The notes under the pieces were generated by a model, which was given only the letters and a program-made list of their open reading frames with translations, ran no database searches and was not told the DNA's origin. A stretch of 64,000 nucleotides of DNA from Burkholderiales bacterium (lineage in GTDB: Bacteria; Pseudomonadota; Gammaproteobacteria; Burkholderiales; SG8-39): contig JAOSJV010000001.1 of NCBI GenBank assembly GCA_027493935.1, positions 2,650,515-2,714,514 of the forward strand, written 5' to 3'. Numbering within the stretch: the stretch's first letter is position 1; every line of letters starts with the position of its first letter. Below, one piece after another: positions 8,314 to 17,927 of the stretch. The translations under genes were made by a program, and so were the position numbers.

Positions 8314-9722
8314 GCGGCCACCCGCCGGCCGCTCTGCGGTCGCGACGACTCGCCTTCGCCTGGAAGGCGATCCGGCGGCGTGGTGCTCGTTTCCTTGCGA
8401 CGATCGCCCGACTTCCGCAGTCGCGCAACTCCGGCCTTTGTATCAGCGCGCCCTCGCGCCGAGGCGACCCGCGGACGCCGATCGCGGTGGCCTCGGCGCT
8501 GCCGCTGCGTCGGCACGCTGGCGCGATCCGTCGTTCCGCACGAGTGCCGGAGTCGGCGGCGTTCGCCGCCGGGCCGTTCGTCACCCGCCGCGATCGTCCA
8601 GCCGCTCAACCCAGGCTTGGCGGCATCGCCCTCGGACTGCTCGGGGTCGCGCAGCTCGCGAGCCAGGATCTTGACCATGCCCCCTCGCAGATCGTGTCTT
8701 TCCACGCCATCGCCGCGTCCCGGTTGGCGTTGCGATCGAGAGACGTGAACGTCTCGACGGCGACCGGAACGGACCCCTGAAGCCTCGCACCGGCCGCTCG
8801 AAGGCGATCCCATTGCGCCCGCGCCGGGGCGTGTAGCGGGCCACGCGAAAACGCTAGGGCGATCCCCGCGCCGCGGCGACGAGCGGGGCCTCGCGCTGCC
8901 GCATCAGGGCTCGTCGGAGCTCTGTCGTGCTCCACCAACCGCCGTTCGCTGCGGCTTGCGATCCCAAATTAGTTCAAAAATGACATGCGTCGGCAATCGC
9001 GCGGCCGCCGCAAGGTCCATGGAGCTGACCGGTGGCGCCCGCGCTCAGGTGCCCTTCGCCCGTCAGGTTCCAGGAAATTCCGCACAGTCGAGACGGATGG
9101 CAGCGTACCTGCCTTGGCTGAAGAGTCAGACAAGACGCACAGAGCCCCCGTCCTCCCCGGCTCGTCTACCCGCGCGACTGCTCGCAGCCGAGCGACCACG
9201 CGCGGACGACGTCCTGCGCAACCCGTAACCGATGCCGAAACCTCTACAGAGCTGCGCAAGATCTCGACAGTCAAACCGGAACACTCGCAGAGCGACCGGC
9301 GCGTGGCCACAAGGGCAGTGAGAATAAGTGCCCACCTTGCCTTGCGGCATGAGGCCTCCCGAGCTGCTCCTGTGACTTGAGCATCGCCCTGACGCGATGA
9401 CAGGTCGGAACTGGCGCGTTTGTCGCCCGAAAGCGCTCCATTGACCGGACATAGGTCGCTGCTGTGCGACTCAGCCAGGGAAGCTTGCTTCCTGCAGACG
9501 TATCCGATCGCCGGTGCCTGTGGCGAGCAGTCAGTCGTCTAACGGGGCGGTGCTTTCCAAGACCCTCCTCCGCCGCTCAAACGCAATCGCCGTCCTCCGC
9601 GCTTCGCCCTCAATGACCGGGCCCACCGGCGCGCCGGTGACATTCAAAGCGAGACTGATACCCCCGATCGATTACGGATTCGGATACGCACTACCGGAAC
9701 AGAACGGTCGTTAGGACGACTC
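8314..9722. other. 1.4-kb gene-poor stretch
   Basis: No frame on either strand gives a recognisable protein; the overlapping open frames are arginine-rich, as expected of random high-GC sequence. It may be decayed DNA from an acquired element, or hold a long upstream region for the GGDEF-EAL gene. Toward 9500-9720 the base composition becomes less GC-rich, like the downstream gene. No clear tRNA, array or hairpin was seen. Confidence 0.4.
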
Positions 9723-11789
9723 ATGGAATCCTCGCGTCATTCGTCGAAAACCCAGGGCATCACCCGCCCTCAGCGACATCAGAGGAACGACAGCGCGCGA
9801 GCTCTCTCACGACGGCACCTCATCGGCTTCTCATTTGCAGCCGTTGTTCTCGCTGCGAATGCCCTCCTCTCGCACCACACGGTCCTCGAGCTGATGAACG
9901 CGCAGGTGTCCGGCGATGTCAGTCTGACGATCACCGGCATCCTCAAGGACCTGCGCGCAGATGCCACGCAGATAGAGGATGCACGGCGCCGATACATTCT
10001 CAGCGGAAAGCTTGATCACCTTCATCAGGCTGTCGAGCGTCTATCGGCGTCGCTCGAGCACACGCAGCGCCTTCGAACCCTCGGCAGCGATGGCCAGAGG
10101 GAGATAGCGCAGATCGACCGCATGGCCCTTCTCCTTTCCAACGAAGCGCAGAGTCTCAGGGCACTCATCGAGACGCATCAAGCGAGAGGACGCCCCGCGG
10201 CTATCAGGGCGATTCGGGAGGCCGCGCCGGCTGAGCAGTTCGCGCAGATCGACCGCCTCCTTGCCAGCCTCACGGCGGCTGAAGCAGACGGAATGCGGCA
10301 GAGATCCGAGGCCTCCAAACACCGCGCAGCTCTGCACATCGTTACGAGCTGGGTCGCCAATGGGTTCAACGTGGGTCTTCTCGCGTTGATAATGTACCTT
10401 GCGTATCGCGAAGTCCGCGAGAGACGTGCGTCGGAGCTCCTGCTCAGATTCAATGCGACTCACGATTCTCTGACCAACCTGATGAATCGACATGCGCTCG
10501 CCGAGAGAGTGAATCTCGCACTGGCGCGAGCAGGCGCCAATTCGTCGAAGGTCGGTCTCCTGTTCCTGGATCTCGATCGCTTCAAGCACATCAATGATAC
10601 TTTGGGGCATGAGATCGGCGATCTCGTCCTGCAAGAGGTGGCGGCTCGCCTCCTGAGATGCGTGCGGAAAAGCGACTTCGTGGCGCGCCAGGGCGGCGAT
10701 GAATTTGTAGCCCTCATCGAGGATATCGCGGATCAGGCGGTCCTAGCCCGGATCGCAGAGACCATGTTGACTGAGGTGGCTCGTCCGATCTTGATCCGCG
10801 ATCGGGAGTTTCGCGTCACTGCGAGCATCGGGATCAGCTCGTTTCCTGATCACGGGGGTGACCTGCAGGTACTGCTGAAAAACGCAGACATCGCAATGTA
10901 TCGCGCGAAGGACAAAGGAAAGAACACGTATCAGTTCTATTCTATTCGTGAGGATCGGCACTCGCTAAGGCGCCTGGATATGGAGGCCGCCCTGCGCAGG
11001 GCGATCGAGAGCGAAGACCTCCTCATGTACTACCAGCCGCGGGTGTGCGCGTCTACTCATGAGATTGTCGCCGTAGAAGGTCTGCTGCGATGGCCGCAGT
11101 CCGATTCTCGGCTTGTTGCGCCGGGTCAAGTCATTCCGCTGGTGGAGGAACTTGGCTTGACCAGGCAGCTCGGCATATGGGCGCTGCGCACGGCATGCGC
11201 TCAGCACGCACGCTGGACACGCGAGGGCATGCCGGCCATGCGCGTGGCAATCAATGTAAGCCCAAGGCAGTTGATCGATACGGAATTTGTGTCGGACGTA
11301 CGAGCCGCGCTGGACGAAAGAGGCCTCGCAGCACGTTGGCTGGAGCTTGAGATCACCGAAGGCGTCATGATGCGGGAACCACAGAAGGCCCAGGCGATAC
11401 TCGAGGAGTTGAAGAGCATGGGCGCATATATTTCCGTAGACGATTTCGGCATCGGCTACTCGTCGATGGCATACCTGAAGCAACTGCCGCTCGACTGCCT
11501 GAAAATTGATCGAGCGTTCATCCGCGGCTTGCCGAAGGACGAGAGTGATGTCGCGATAACAAGGGCAATCGTCAACATGGCGCACAGCCTCGGACTACGC
11601 GTAGTGGCAGAGGGCGTCGAGACCAAGCAGCAGGTCGAGTTCCTGCGCGAGCACAACTGTGACGAATTCCAAGGGTACTACTTCGGAAAGCCGATGCCGC
11701 CACAGCACATAGTCGATCTTGTCCTGGCGCCGCGCAAGGCGGGGTCGCAAGGGCGGCTCCTTCAGCTTCCACGACAGGCGCGCCTCTGA
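9723..11789 (+). CDS. CHASE3-GGDEF-EAL membrane cyclic-di-GMP enzyme
   Basis: 688 residues. Order: a transmembrane helix at about 36-55, a helical CHASE3-like periplasmic sensor at 60-200, a second membrane helix GFNVGLLALIMYLAY near 215-230, a GGDEF domain at about 245-410 and an EAL domain at about 430-675. The GGDEF signature is intact (RQGGDEFVALIED), so diguanylate cyclase activity is possible. The EAL signature reads EGLLRW; the catalytic glutamate is kept, and DDFGIGYSS and KIDRAFIRG are present, so phosphodiesterase activity is plausible. Codon use is less GC-extreme than the neighbours, suggesting separate acquisition. No partner gene is adjacent. Confidence 0.92.
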   Translation: MESSRHSSKTQGITRPQRHQRNDSARALSRRHLIGFSFAAVVLAANALLSHHTVLELMNAQVSGDVSLTITGILKDLRADATQIEDARRRYILSGKLDHLHQAVERLSASLEHTQRLRTLGSDGQREIAQIDRMALLLSNEAQSLRALIETHQARGRPAAIRAIREAAPAEQFAQIDRLLASLTAAEADGMRQRSEASKHRAALHIVTSWVANGFNVGLLALIMYLAYREVRERRASELLLRFNATHDSLTNLMNRHALAERVNLALARAGANSSKVGLLFLDLDRFKHINDTLGHEIGDLVLQEVAARLLRCVRKSDFVARQGGDEFVALIEDIADQAVLARIAETMLTEVARPILIRDREFRVTASIGISSFPDHGGDLQVLLKNADIAMYRAKDKGKNTYQFYSIREDRHSLRRLDMEAALRRAIESEDLLMYYQPRVCASTHEIVAVEGLLRWPQSDSRLVAPGQVIPLVEELGLTRQLGIWALRTACAQHARWTREGMPAMRVAINVSPRQLIDTEFVSDVRAALDERGLAARWLELEITEGVMMREPQKAQAILEELKSMGAYISVDDFGIGYSSMAYLKQLPLDCLKIDRAFIRGLPKDESDVAITRAIVNMAHSLGLRVVAEGVETKQQVEFLREHNCDEFQGYYFGKPMPPQHIVDLVLAPRKAGSQGRLLQLPRQARL

Positions 11790-12077
11790 CCGGCACGCGG
11801 TCAGGCCGGAGATGATCGCGGCTCACGTCCTGCCACGCACGGACCGGATGCACGTGCCAGACTGCTGGTCTGCGTACGCTCGACGACAAGGCCTCGAGTG
11901 CGAATGCGGCGGATCTCACGTGACGAGTCCGGCAAACATCCAGGAGCGCGCCCCGCGGGATGTCCCTGCAGCGTAGTGCAGAATGTTGCATCCGAGAGCC
12001 CCCAAGAGTTCCACACAAGAAGAAGTCTTGATTACCGGTGCGATCACATCCGCGCCAGCCGGGTCCGGCATTTGCCT

Positions 12078-12326
12078 CTAGCGTACGTCCGGGGTCCTCC
12101 GTTGGCGGACGCGCTCGAGCGCGTCCGCCACTCCGCCGAGGAGGTCTCGCGCGCGCCGCAGACGGTTTCTTAGGGCAACCGCTTCCGTGTCATCGAGTTG
12201 CGCGACGCGCTGCTCCGCGTCCGCGAAGAAGGCCTCGACGCGCCTAGCCTCGGCCCCGCGCTCGATGATCGCCGCGAGTTCGTCCCGGCTCTCTTTCAAG
12301 TCCTCGGCGGTACCTCGCGGATCCCC
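12078..12326 (-). pseudogene. 3' fragment of an unknown helical protein, cut by an IS21 end
   Basis: The last about 82 codons of a leftward gene have normal protein composition: ESRDELAAIIERGAEARRV, EAFFADAEQRVAQLDD and LRRARDLLGGVADALERV, probably a helical bundle or coiled coil. The 5' part is missing because IS21-type terminal sequence begins at about 12349. I do not recognise the family. Confidence 0.5.
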
Positions 12327-12348
12327 CTCTGCGCATTCCGGCCCAACG

Positions 12349-12686
12349 TGATCAGTTATTGCGGAGCGTGATCGCCCATTTCGGTTGATCGTGATCAGAT
12401 TCCGGGGAGCTTCCGGTACGGCAATCACGATGCCGGAATCGGTGATCAGGATGCCAGAGCGCGGGGTGCCGGTCGGGGCGGTGCGGCAACGTTTGCGCAT
12501 GGACAGGGGCTGCAGGCAGCCTTTCGGCCTTTTTGAGAGGAAGGAATGCCGGCCCCGAGGCTTGCCATGCACCAACTCGGAGAAGTTCTTCGCTTGAAGC
12601 TGATGTGCGGGCTGTCGCAGCGCGAGATCGCCCGGGCGGTGGGCGTGAGCCTGGAGGCGATCCCGCACCAATCAGAGGGTCGCGGC
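12349..12686 (+). mobile_element. Remnant left end of an IS21-family element with truncated istA
   Basis: Begins TGATCAGTTATTGCGGAGCG and continues with repeated GTGATC and ATTCCGG blocks up to about 12460, the layout of the multiple transposase-binding sites at an IS21 left end. From ATG 12546 a frame reads HQLGEVLRLKLMCGL then SQREIARAVGVSL, the N-terminal helix-turn-helix of IstA, for about 40 codons. It then runs without homology into the duplicated hydrolase block that starts at 12687. All catalytic parts of istA and istB are missing, so the element is dead. It interrupts the leftward gene fragment ending at 12078. Confidence 0.7.
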
Positions 12687-12689
12687 TTC

Positions 12690-12717
12690 CGAATACTGGT
12701 TCAATATTCGCTTGACA
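12690..12717 (+). promoter_or_regulatory. 21-bp palindrome and TTGACA upstream of hydrolase copy A
   Basis: 12690-12710 is an imperfect palindrome: arms of nine bases (CGAATACTG and CAATATTCG) match at eight positions around a three-base centre. Two bases later is TTGACA (12712-12717), a good -35. A dimeric repressor of the TetR type bound there would sit on the promoter; the double TetR gene at 16630 is an obvious but unproven candidate. An identical site lies in copy B. Confidence 0.5.
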
Positions 12718-12788
12718 GGGAAGTGCGGCCGAAGGCACATTGGGGGCCTTGGCGGAGGCAGTCGGGGCGGTCGATAGGAGGATGGGGT

Positions 12789-13709
12789 ATGTCCGAGACG
12801 GTCGAGTTCAACAGCTGTGGTGACAAGCTCAAGGGCGTACTGACGCGCCCGGCGGGCAGGAGCGGCGATGTGCCGCTGGTGATCATGGCCGGCGGGTGGT
12901 GCTACACCAAAGAGATCGTGATGCCCTGGTACGGCAAATTCTTCGAGGAACTGGGCTGCGCGACGCTGCGCTTCGACTACCGCGGCTTCGGGGAAAGCGG
13001 CGGGGTGCCGCGCCAGCACATCAATCCGTGGAACCAGATCGAGGACTACCGCAACGCGTTCTCCTTTGCCGAGACGCTGGCGGGCATCGACAAGTCGCGC
13101 ATCGGCATCTGGGGCATCTCCTACAGCGGCGGGCATGTGCTGATCGCTGCGGCGCTGGACTCGCGTCCGGCCTTCGCGATCTCCACGATTCCGGTGGTCG
13201 ACGGCTTCCAGACCATGCGCCGGGTGCACGGCGAGACGCGTTTTGCGCAGCTCAACCGGCTGCTCGCCGAGGACCGGCGCGCGCGCTTCAGCGGCAAGCC
13301 GAGCGCCGCGATGCCGATGTCCCCGGAGAAGGACGCGGCCGCGGAGCTGACCAGCTGGCCATTTCCGCACGTGTACGCGGGCTTCATGGCGATCAAGACG
13401 AACGAGGCGCCGCGGCACGAGCACTGGAACACGATCGAGTCGGTCGAGCTGCTGCTGCAGTACAAGGTGGCGCCGTTCTGCGAGCGCATCGTCGAGACCC
13501 CGGCCATGATGACCCTCGCCAAGGGCGACAACATCACCTCGGCCGACCTGGAGATGCAGGCCTTCAACGCCATCACCAATCCGAACAAGACCCTGGTGTC
13601 GGTCTCGGGCGTCGATCACATGAGCCTGTACACCAACCGCGACCACCTCGCCAAGGTGGGCAGGGTGCAGGCCGCCTGGCTCAAGAACCTGCTCGCCAGC
13701 ATGGGCTGA
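12789..13709 (+). CDS. Alpha/beta hydrolase, duplicated copy A
   Basis: 306 residues, one alpha/beta-hydrolase domain of the dienelactone-hydrolase/S15-peptidase-like type. Seen: an oxyanion-region MAGGWCYTKEIVMPWY, the nucleophile elbow GIWGISYSGGHVL, a probable catalytic aspartate in LAKGDNITSAD and histidine in SGVDHMSLY. No signal peptide, so cytoplasmic. GGAGGATGGGGT lies before ATG 12789; longer in-frame extensions into the IS21 remnant are spurious. It is followed within 33 bases by the OYE-type reductase, suggesting an operon. The substrate is unknown; a lactone, ester or C-C bond of a diketone are possible. Confidence 0.85.
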   Translation: MSETVEFNSCGDKLKGVLTRPAGRSGDVPLVIMAGGWCYTKEIVMPWYGKFFEELGCATLRFDYRGFGESGGVPRQHINPWNQIEDYRNAFSFAETLAGIDKSRIGIWGISYSGGHVLIAAALDSRPAFAISTIPVVDGFQTMRRVHGETRFAQLNRLLAEDRRARFSGKPSAAMPMSPEKDAAAELTSWPFPHVYAGFMAIKTNEAPRHEHWNTIESVELLLQYKVAPFCERIVETPAMMTLAKGDNITSADLEMQAFNAITNPNKTLVSVSGVDHMSLYTNRDHLAKVGRVQAAWLKNLLASMG

Positions 13710-13741
13710 CGCCGGAAGAGACGCGGTCGTCCCGCTGCGCC

Positions 13742-14920
13742 ATGGCCGATCGTCTCGCCGAGCGGACCGCAGCAGGAGCGCCGCTCCTGTTTTCTCCGCT
13801 GACCGTCGCCGACGCCAAGCTCAAGAATCGGATCGTCATCTCGCCCATGTGCACCTATGCGTGCAATGGGGATGGACTGGCCACCGACTGGCACCTGGTG
13901 CATCTGGGCAAGTTCGCCCTGGGCGGTGCCGCGGTGGTGTGCGCGGAGGCCACTGCAGTCGAAGCCGAAGGGCGAATCACCTACGGCGACCTCGGTCTGT
14001 GGTCCGCGGCGCACGCCGCCGCGCTGAAGCCCGTGGCCGCCTTCATCAAGGCGCACGGTGCACTGCCCGCGATCCAGATCGCCCACGCCGGGCGCAAGGC
14101 GAGCATGCAACGGCCGTGGGAAAGCAATGGTCCCATCCACCCCGATGGCCATCGTCCCGGCGAGCCGCAGTGGCCCACCGTCGCCGCATCGTCGGTGCCG
14201 GTGGGCGATGGCTGGCCGGTGCCGCACGAGTTGTCGGTGAGCGAGATCAGGTCGATTCAGCGATCCTTCGTCGCCGCCGCGCTGCACGCCCTCGATGCGG
14301 GCTTCGAGATCCTCGAGATTCATTCTGCGCACGGCTATCTTGCCCACTCCTTTCTGTCGCCGTTGTCCAATCGCCGCGACGACGGCTACGGCGGTGGCCT
14401 CGCCGGCCGGATGCGCTTCACGCTGGAGACCGTTGAGCAGGTCAGGGCAGCATGGCCTGCATCGAAACCGCTGCTGGTTCGAATATCTTCGGTCGACGTG
14501 GACGGCTCGGCTGAAGGATGGCAATTGGAAGATTCCGTGGCACTCGCGGGAGAATTGAAGGCGCGCGGCGCGAACGTGGTGGATTGCTCGTCCGGCGGGA
14601 TCGCCGGCCTGGCGACCGCCGACATCGGCCCTCGACCACTTGGCTTTCGCATCCCCTACGCCGACCGCATCCGCCGGGCGAGCGGCATGCTGACCATGAC
14701 CGTCGGCCTGATCGTGCACCCCGAGCAGGCGGAGGGCGCGTTGCAGGCAGGCAGCGCCGACCTGATAGGTGTCGGACGCGAAGCGTTCTATGACCCGTTC
14801 TGGGCGCTGCACGCCGCGCATCGGCTCGGCGCGGACCCCACTTTCGCGGAATGGCCCGAATCCTACGGATGGTGGCTGGTTCGCCGCGAGGCGTTGCTCA
14901 AACAGGCCGGAGCGGCATGA
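13742..14920 (+). CDS. Old yellow enzyme family NAD(P)H:flavin oxidoreductase (YqjM-like)
   Basis: 392 residues, single FMN-binding TIM barrel. Seen: NRIVISPMCTYAC with the cysteine that tunes FMN in the YqjM (thermophilic-like) class, IQIAHAGRKA, and EIHSAHGYLAHSFLSPLSN with the substrate-binding His pair, followed by NRRDDGYGGGLAGRMRF. Such enzymes reduce the C=C bond of alpha,beta-unsaturated ketones or dienoyl-CoA compounds. The start at ATG 13742 is chosen because the much longer open frame upstream is antisense-like shadow of the hydrolase gene. It lies between the hydrolase and the acyl-CoA ligase, consistent with a catabolic operon. Confidence 0.88.
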   Translation: MADRLAERTAAGAPLLFSPLTVADAKLKNRIVISPMCTYACNGDGLATDWHLVHLGKFALGGAAVVCAEATAVEAEGRITYGDLGLWSAAHAAALKPVAAFIKAHGALPAIQIAHAGRKASMQRPWESNGPIHPDGHRPGEPQWPTVAASSVPVGDGWPVPHELSVSEIRSIQRSFVAAALHALDAGFEILEIHSAHGYLAHSFLSPLSNRRDDGYGGGLAGRMRFTLETVEQVRAAWPASKPLLVRISSVDVDGSAEGWQLEDSVALAGELKARGANVVDCSSGGIAGLATADIGPRPLGFRIPYADRIRRASGMLTMTVGLIVHPEQAEGALQAGSADLIGVGREAFYDPFWALHAAHRLGADPTFAEWPESYGWWLVRREALLKQAGAA

Positions 14921-14998
14921 GGGACTGGATCCCGCGGTTCTGGCGCGATCTCGGCTCGTCGATCGCGCGACACCTCGATGCTGTCGGGAGAAGAGGCG

Positions 14999-16658
14999 AT
15001 GCGCCTCGATGTGAGCGGCTGGTCGGTAAGGCTCGATGAGCAGACGATCGCCAGGTACCGGGCAGACGGGACCTGGCAGGATCGCACGCTGGCGGATCTG
15101 CTCGACCGGGTGTGCGACGCGAAGCCCGACCAGGCGCTCGTGATCGACGGGACGCGCGTACTGACGGCAGCGCAATTGCGCGTGCGCGCGCGACGTCTCG
15201 CCGGCGTCCTGGCGGGGCGCGGTCTGAAACCGGGCGATGTCGTGAGCCTTCAGTTGCCGAACTGGCACGAGGCGATTCTCATCGACGTAGCCTGCTCCTA
15301 CGGCGGCTATGTCTGCAACCCTATCGTGCCGATCTACCGCGATTCGGAGGTGTCGTTCATCCTGGCCGATGGGAAGAGCCGCATCCTGTTCGTGTCGGAG
15401 TTCTTCCGTGGCTTCGATTATGCGGCGATGGTCGGGCGGCTACGGCCGAATCTTCCGGATCTGCTGGAGGTCGTCTTCGTCCGGCCCAGCGACCGGTCCT
15501 TGCCGTCGTTCGACAACCTCGCCTCGGAGCCCGCGTCGACTCGCCACGCCCGCCCCGATCCCAACGACGTCAAGCTCGTGATGTACACGTCGGGAACCAC
15601 CAGCCGGGCCAAGGGGGTCCTGCACACGCACAATACGATCGACACCGAGATCCGCAACTTCGTCGCCTGGCTGAAGCTCGAGCAGCGCGACGTCATCCTG
15701 ATGCCGTCGACGCTCTGCCACATCACCGGCTATCTTTACGGTATCCAGCTGCCGATCTCGCTCGGCTGCCCGGTCGTCCTGATGGACACATGGGACGCAA
15801 GCAGTGCTGCGGACCTCATCGACCGTCACCGTGTCACGTTCACCCTCGGCGCCACGCCGTTCCTGGCGGAGATCACGCGCTTCGCGCGCCAGAACCGGAG
15901 GCCGCTGCCGACCCTGCGGTATTTCCCCACCGGCGGAGCGCCGGTGCCGCCCGAGGTCATCTATGATGCGAACCGGACGTTCGAGCGGTGTGTCTCGTTC
16001 CGGCTCTACGGCAGCACCGAAGCCCCGACCGTGACGCTGGGTGTTCCCGACCGTCGCAAGGAAGCGCTGGGCGCGACCACCGAAGGCTACGTCGTGGGCC
16101 ACGATATCCGACTGGTCGACGCGGCTGGCCGGACGGTTCCGCGCGGCGCCGAGGGCGAGATCGTCACCCGCGGACCCGAGAACTGCGTCGGGTACACGGC
16201 ACCCGAGCACAACCACGACGCTTTCGACAGCGACGGGTACTTTCACACCGGCGACCTCGGACGATTGACCCCCGAGGGTTGCCTCGTCATCACCGGCCGC
16301 ATGAAGGATCTCATCATCCGCGGCGGGGAGAACCTGAGCCCGAAGGAGATCGAGGACGCGCTATACGCGCACCCGGCCATCCGCGAGGCAGCGGTGGTGG
16401 CGATGCCCCATCCGGAGGCTGGGGGAGACCGCCTGTGCTTTCGTGACGCTGCACCCGGGCGCCGCCTTCGACTTCGAGCAGATGCGCCGGGTGATCGGCG
16501 TCGCCGGCCTGGCAAAGCAGAAATGCCCGGAGCGGTTGGAGATCGTGGACGCCCTACCGTACACGGCCGCCGGCAAGATTCGCAAGAACGTCCTACGCGA
16601 CCAGATCAAAGAGAAGATGGCCAAAGAGAATGAGCTTGAGCGCAAAGCGCGCGGGTAG
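14999..16658 (+). CDS. AMP-forming acyl-CoA ligase (frameshifted)
   Basis: Class I adenylate-forming enzyme of about 553 residues after correction. Seen: the phosphate-binding loop YTSGTTSRAKGVLHTHN, the aromatic motif YGSTEAPT, the hinge/ATP motif YFHTGDLGRLTPEG with ITGRMKDLIIRGGEN, and the C-terminal catalytic lysine in YTAAGKIRKN. It activates a carboxylic acid to its CoA thioester. The frame changes near 16413-16416: removing one G of the GG pair restores PHPRLGETACAFV. Start ATG 14999 follows GGGAGAAGAGG; ATG 14978 is an alternative. It overlaps the TetR gene by 29 bases, so regulator and ligase are probably co-transcribed. Confidence 0.82.
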
Positions 16659-17896
16659 ACCGTCTCGGGAAGAGAAGGCCCGGGAAACGCGGGGGGCTTT
16701 GGTCAAGGCCGGCCTCCAGGTCGTGTCCCGGCACGGCTACGCGGACGCGTCGGTCTCGCGCATCGCGGAGGCGGCCGGCGTGGCGGCGGGCACGCTCTAC
16801 TCGTACTTCGAATCGCATCAACAGCTCCTGGACGAACTGCTCCCGGCTGAGGGTGTTCGTTTGCTCGGCGTCCTGGCGAAAAGCGCACATCAGTCCACCG
16901 ACTACTTCGACCATGAAACGCGCACTTTCCGGGCGTTCATCACGTATCTGAAGCGCAATCCCCATTTCCTGCGCGTGCTTGCGGAGGCCGAGACCGCGGC
17001 CCCGCGGAGCCATGCGCAGCACATGCGCAACATCGAGGAACGGTATCTCCGGGCGCTGCATCTAGCCGAGAGAAGGGGCGAAATCCGTCCGCACAACGAC
17101 GCTTCTTTTCGGGTCATCGCCGAGGTTCTCGCGGGCGCGCGCGGACACATCGCGATGGGTTTTTGCGACCGATCCGGGGCCCGCTCGCTGCGCCCCAAGC
17201 AGATCCCGGAATGGGTGGCGGACACCTACGTCAAGTTCGTCCGGCACGGGCTCGGGTACGCCGCAGCGCTCGACCTTCCGCGGCGCATGGCGGCGAGCAC
17301 TCAAGCGCCCCGTCCACAACTGCAGCAGGGCACCCGTGCGAGCCTCATCAACTCGGCGGCGCGGGTGATCAACCGCTCCGGCTACCTCGGTGCTACCGTG
17401 CAGGCGATCACGCAGGCCGCCGGCGTCGCCGTGGGCACCTTCTACGCGCATTTCCGCTCGCAACGGGAGCTCTTCGAGGAGCTCCTGTGCTCGATGCGCA
17501 CGCAGATGCAGGCGGAGGTCGCCGAAGCGATCCGCGGGAGCCGCTCCTTCGTCGAGCTGGAGAGCCGCGGGTTCACCGGCTTTTTCGACTATCTGGTGCG
17601 CAACCCGTGGTACGTTCGGGTGGGAGATGGAGGCGGCCGTGTGGGTCCCTGCCTCGTTCCGCCAGCACTTCTTCGACATCGCCGATCGGTATGTCAACGC
17701 ACTGCGGCGAAGCCGGACGCGCGGCGAGCTGAAGATCTACGAGGAGCGCGAGCTACCCATCCTGGCGTACACCTTCATGGCGGCAAGGCAGTACCTGGCC
17801 AGGCGCTATGTGATCGCGACCGCGAAGCCCAGGCGGCTGCCGACCTATGTCGGCGACACCTACATCGAGCTCGTGCGCCGGGGTCTCGAGCGTTGA
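16630..17896 (+). CDS. Tandem two-domain TetR-family regulator (frameshifted)
   Basis: About 422 residues after correction, double the normal TetR length. The first DNA-binding domain contains ASVSRIAEAAGVAAGTLYSY at about residues 40-60. The second contains ATVQAITQAAGVAVGTFYAH near 255-275. Each is followed by its own ligand-binding-like helical region (AEAETAAPRSHAQHMRN; WVPASFRQHFFDIADRY). One extra G at 17622-17624 breaks the second half; removing it gives YVRVEMEAAVWV. One chain may act like a covalent dimer. It probably controls the ligase/reductase/hydrolase operon and perhaps the divergent dehydrogenase operon, and the 21-bp palindromes are candidate targets. Confidence 0.75.
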
Positions 17897-17927
17897 GTCC
17901 GCGCGACCGAGGCGGTCAGTGAACGCC

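Larger units (their letters stand above)
12687..13712 (+). repeat. Inverted duplication, copy A (1,026 bp)
   Basis: Matches 25535-26560 in reverse complement over its whole length, as far as compared by eye. One difference was noticed: C in copy A against A in copy B within the codon after ATCAAG near 13397, giving Thr or Lys. The repeat contains one entire hydrolase gene plus about 100 bases of upstream region with a palindrome and a TTGACA. The flanks are unrelated on both sides. Confidence 0.9.

Noticed and set aside
12546..12788. N-terminal extension of the hydrolase into istA sequence
   Set aside because: The hydrolase has a good ribosome binding site at ATG 12789, and copy B lacks the extension.
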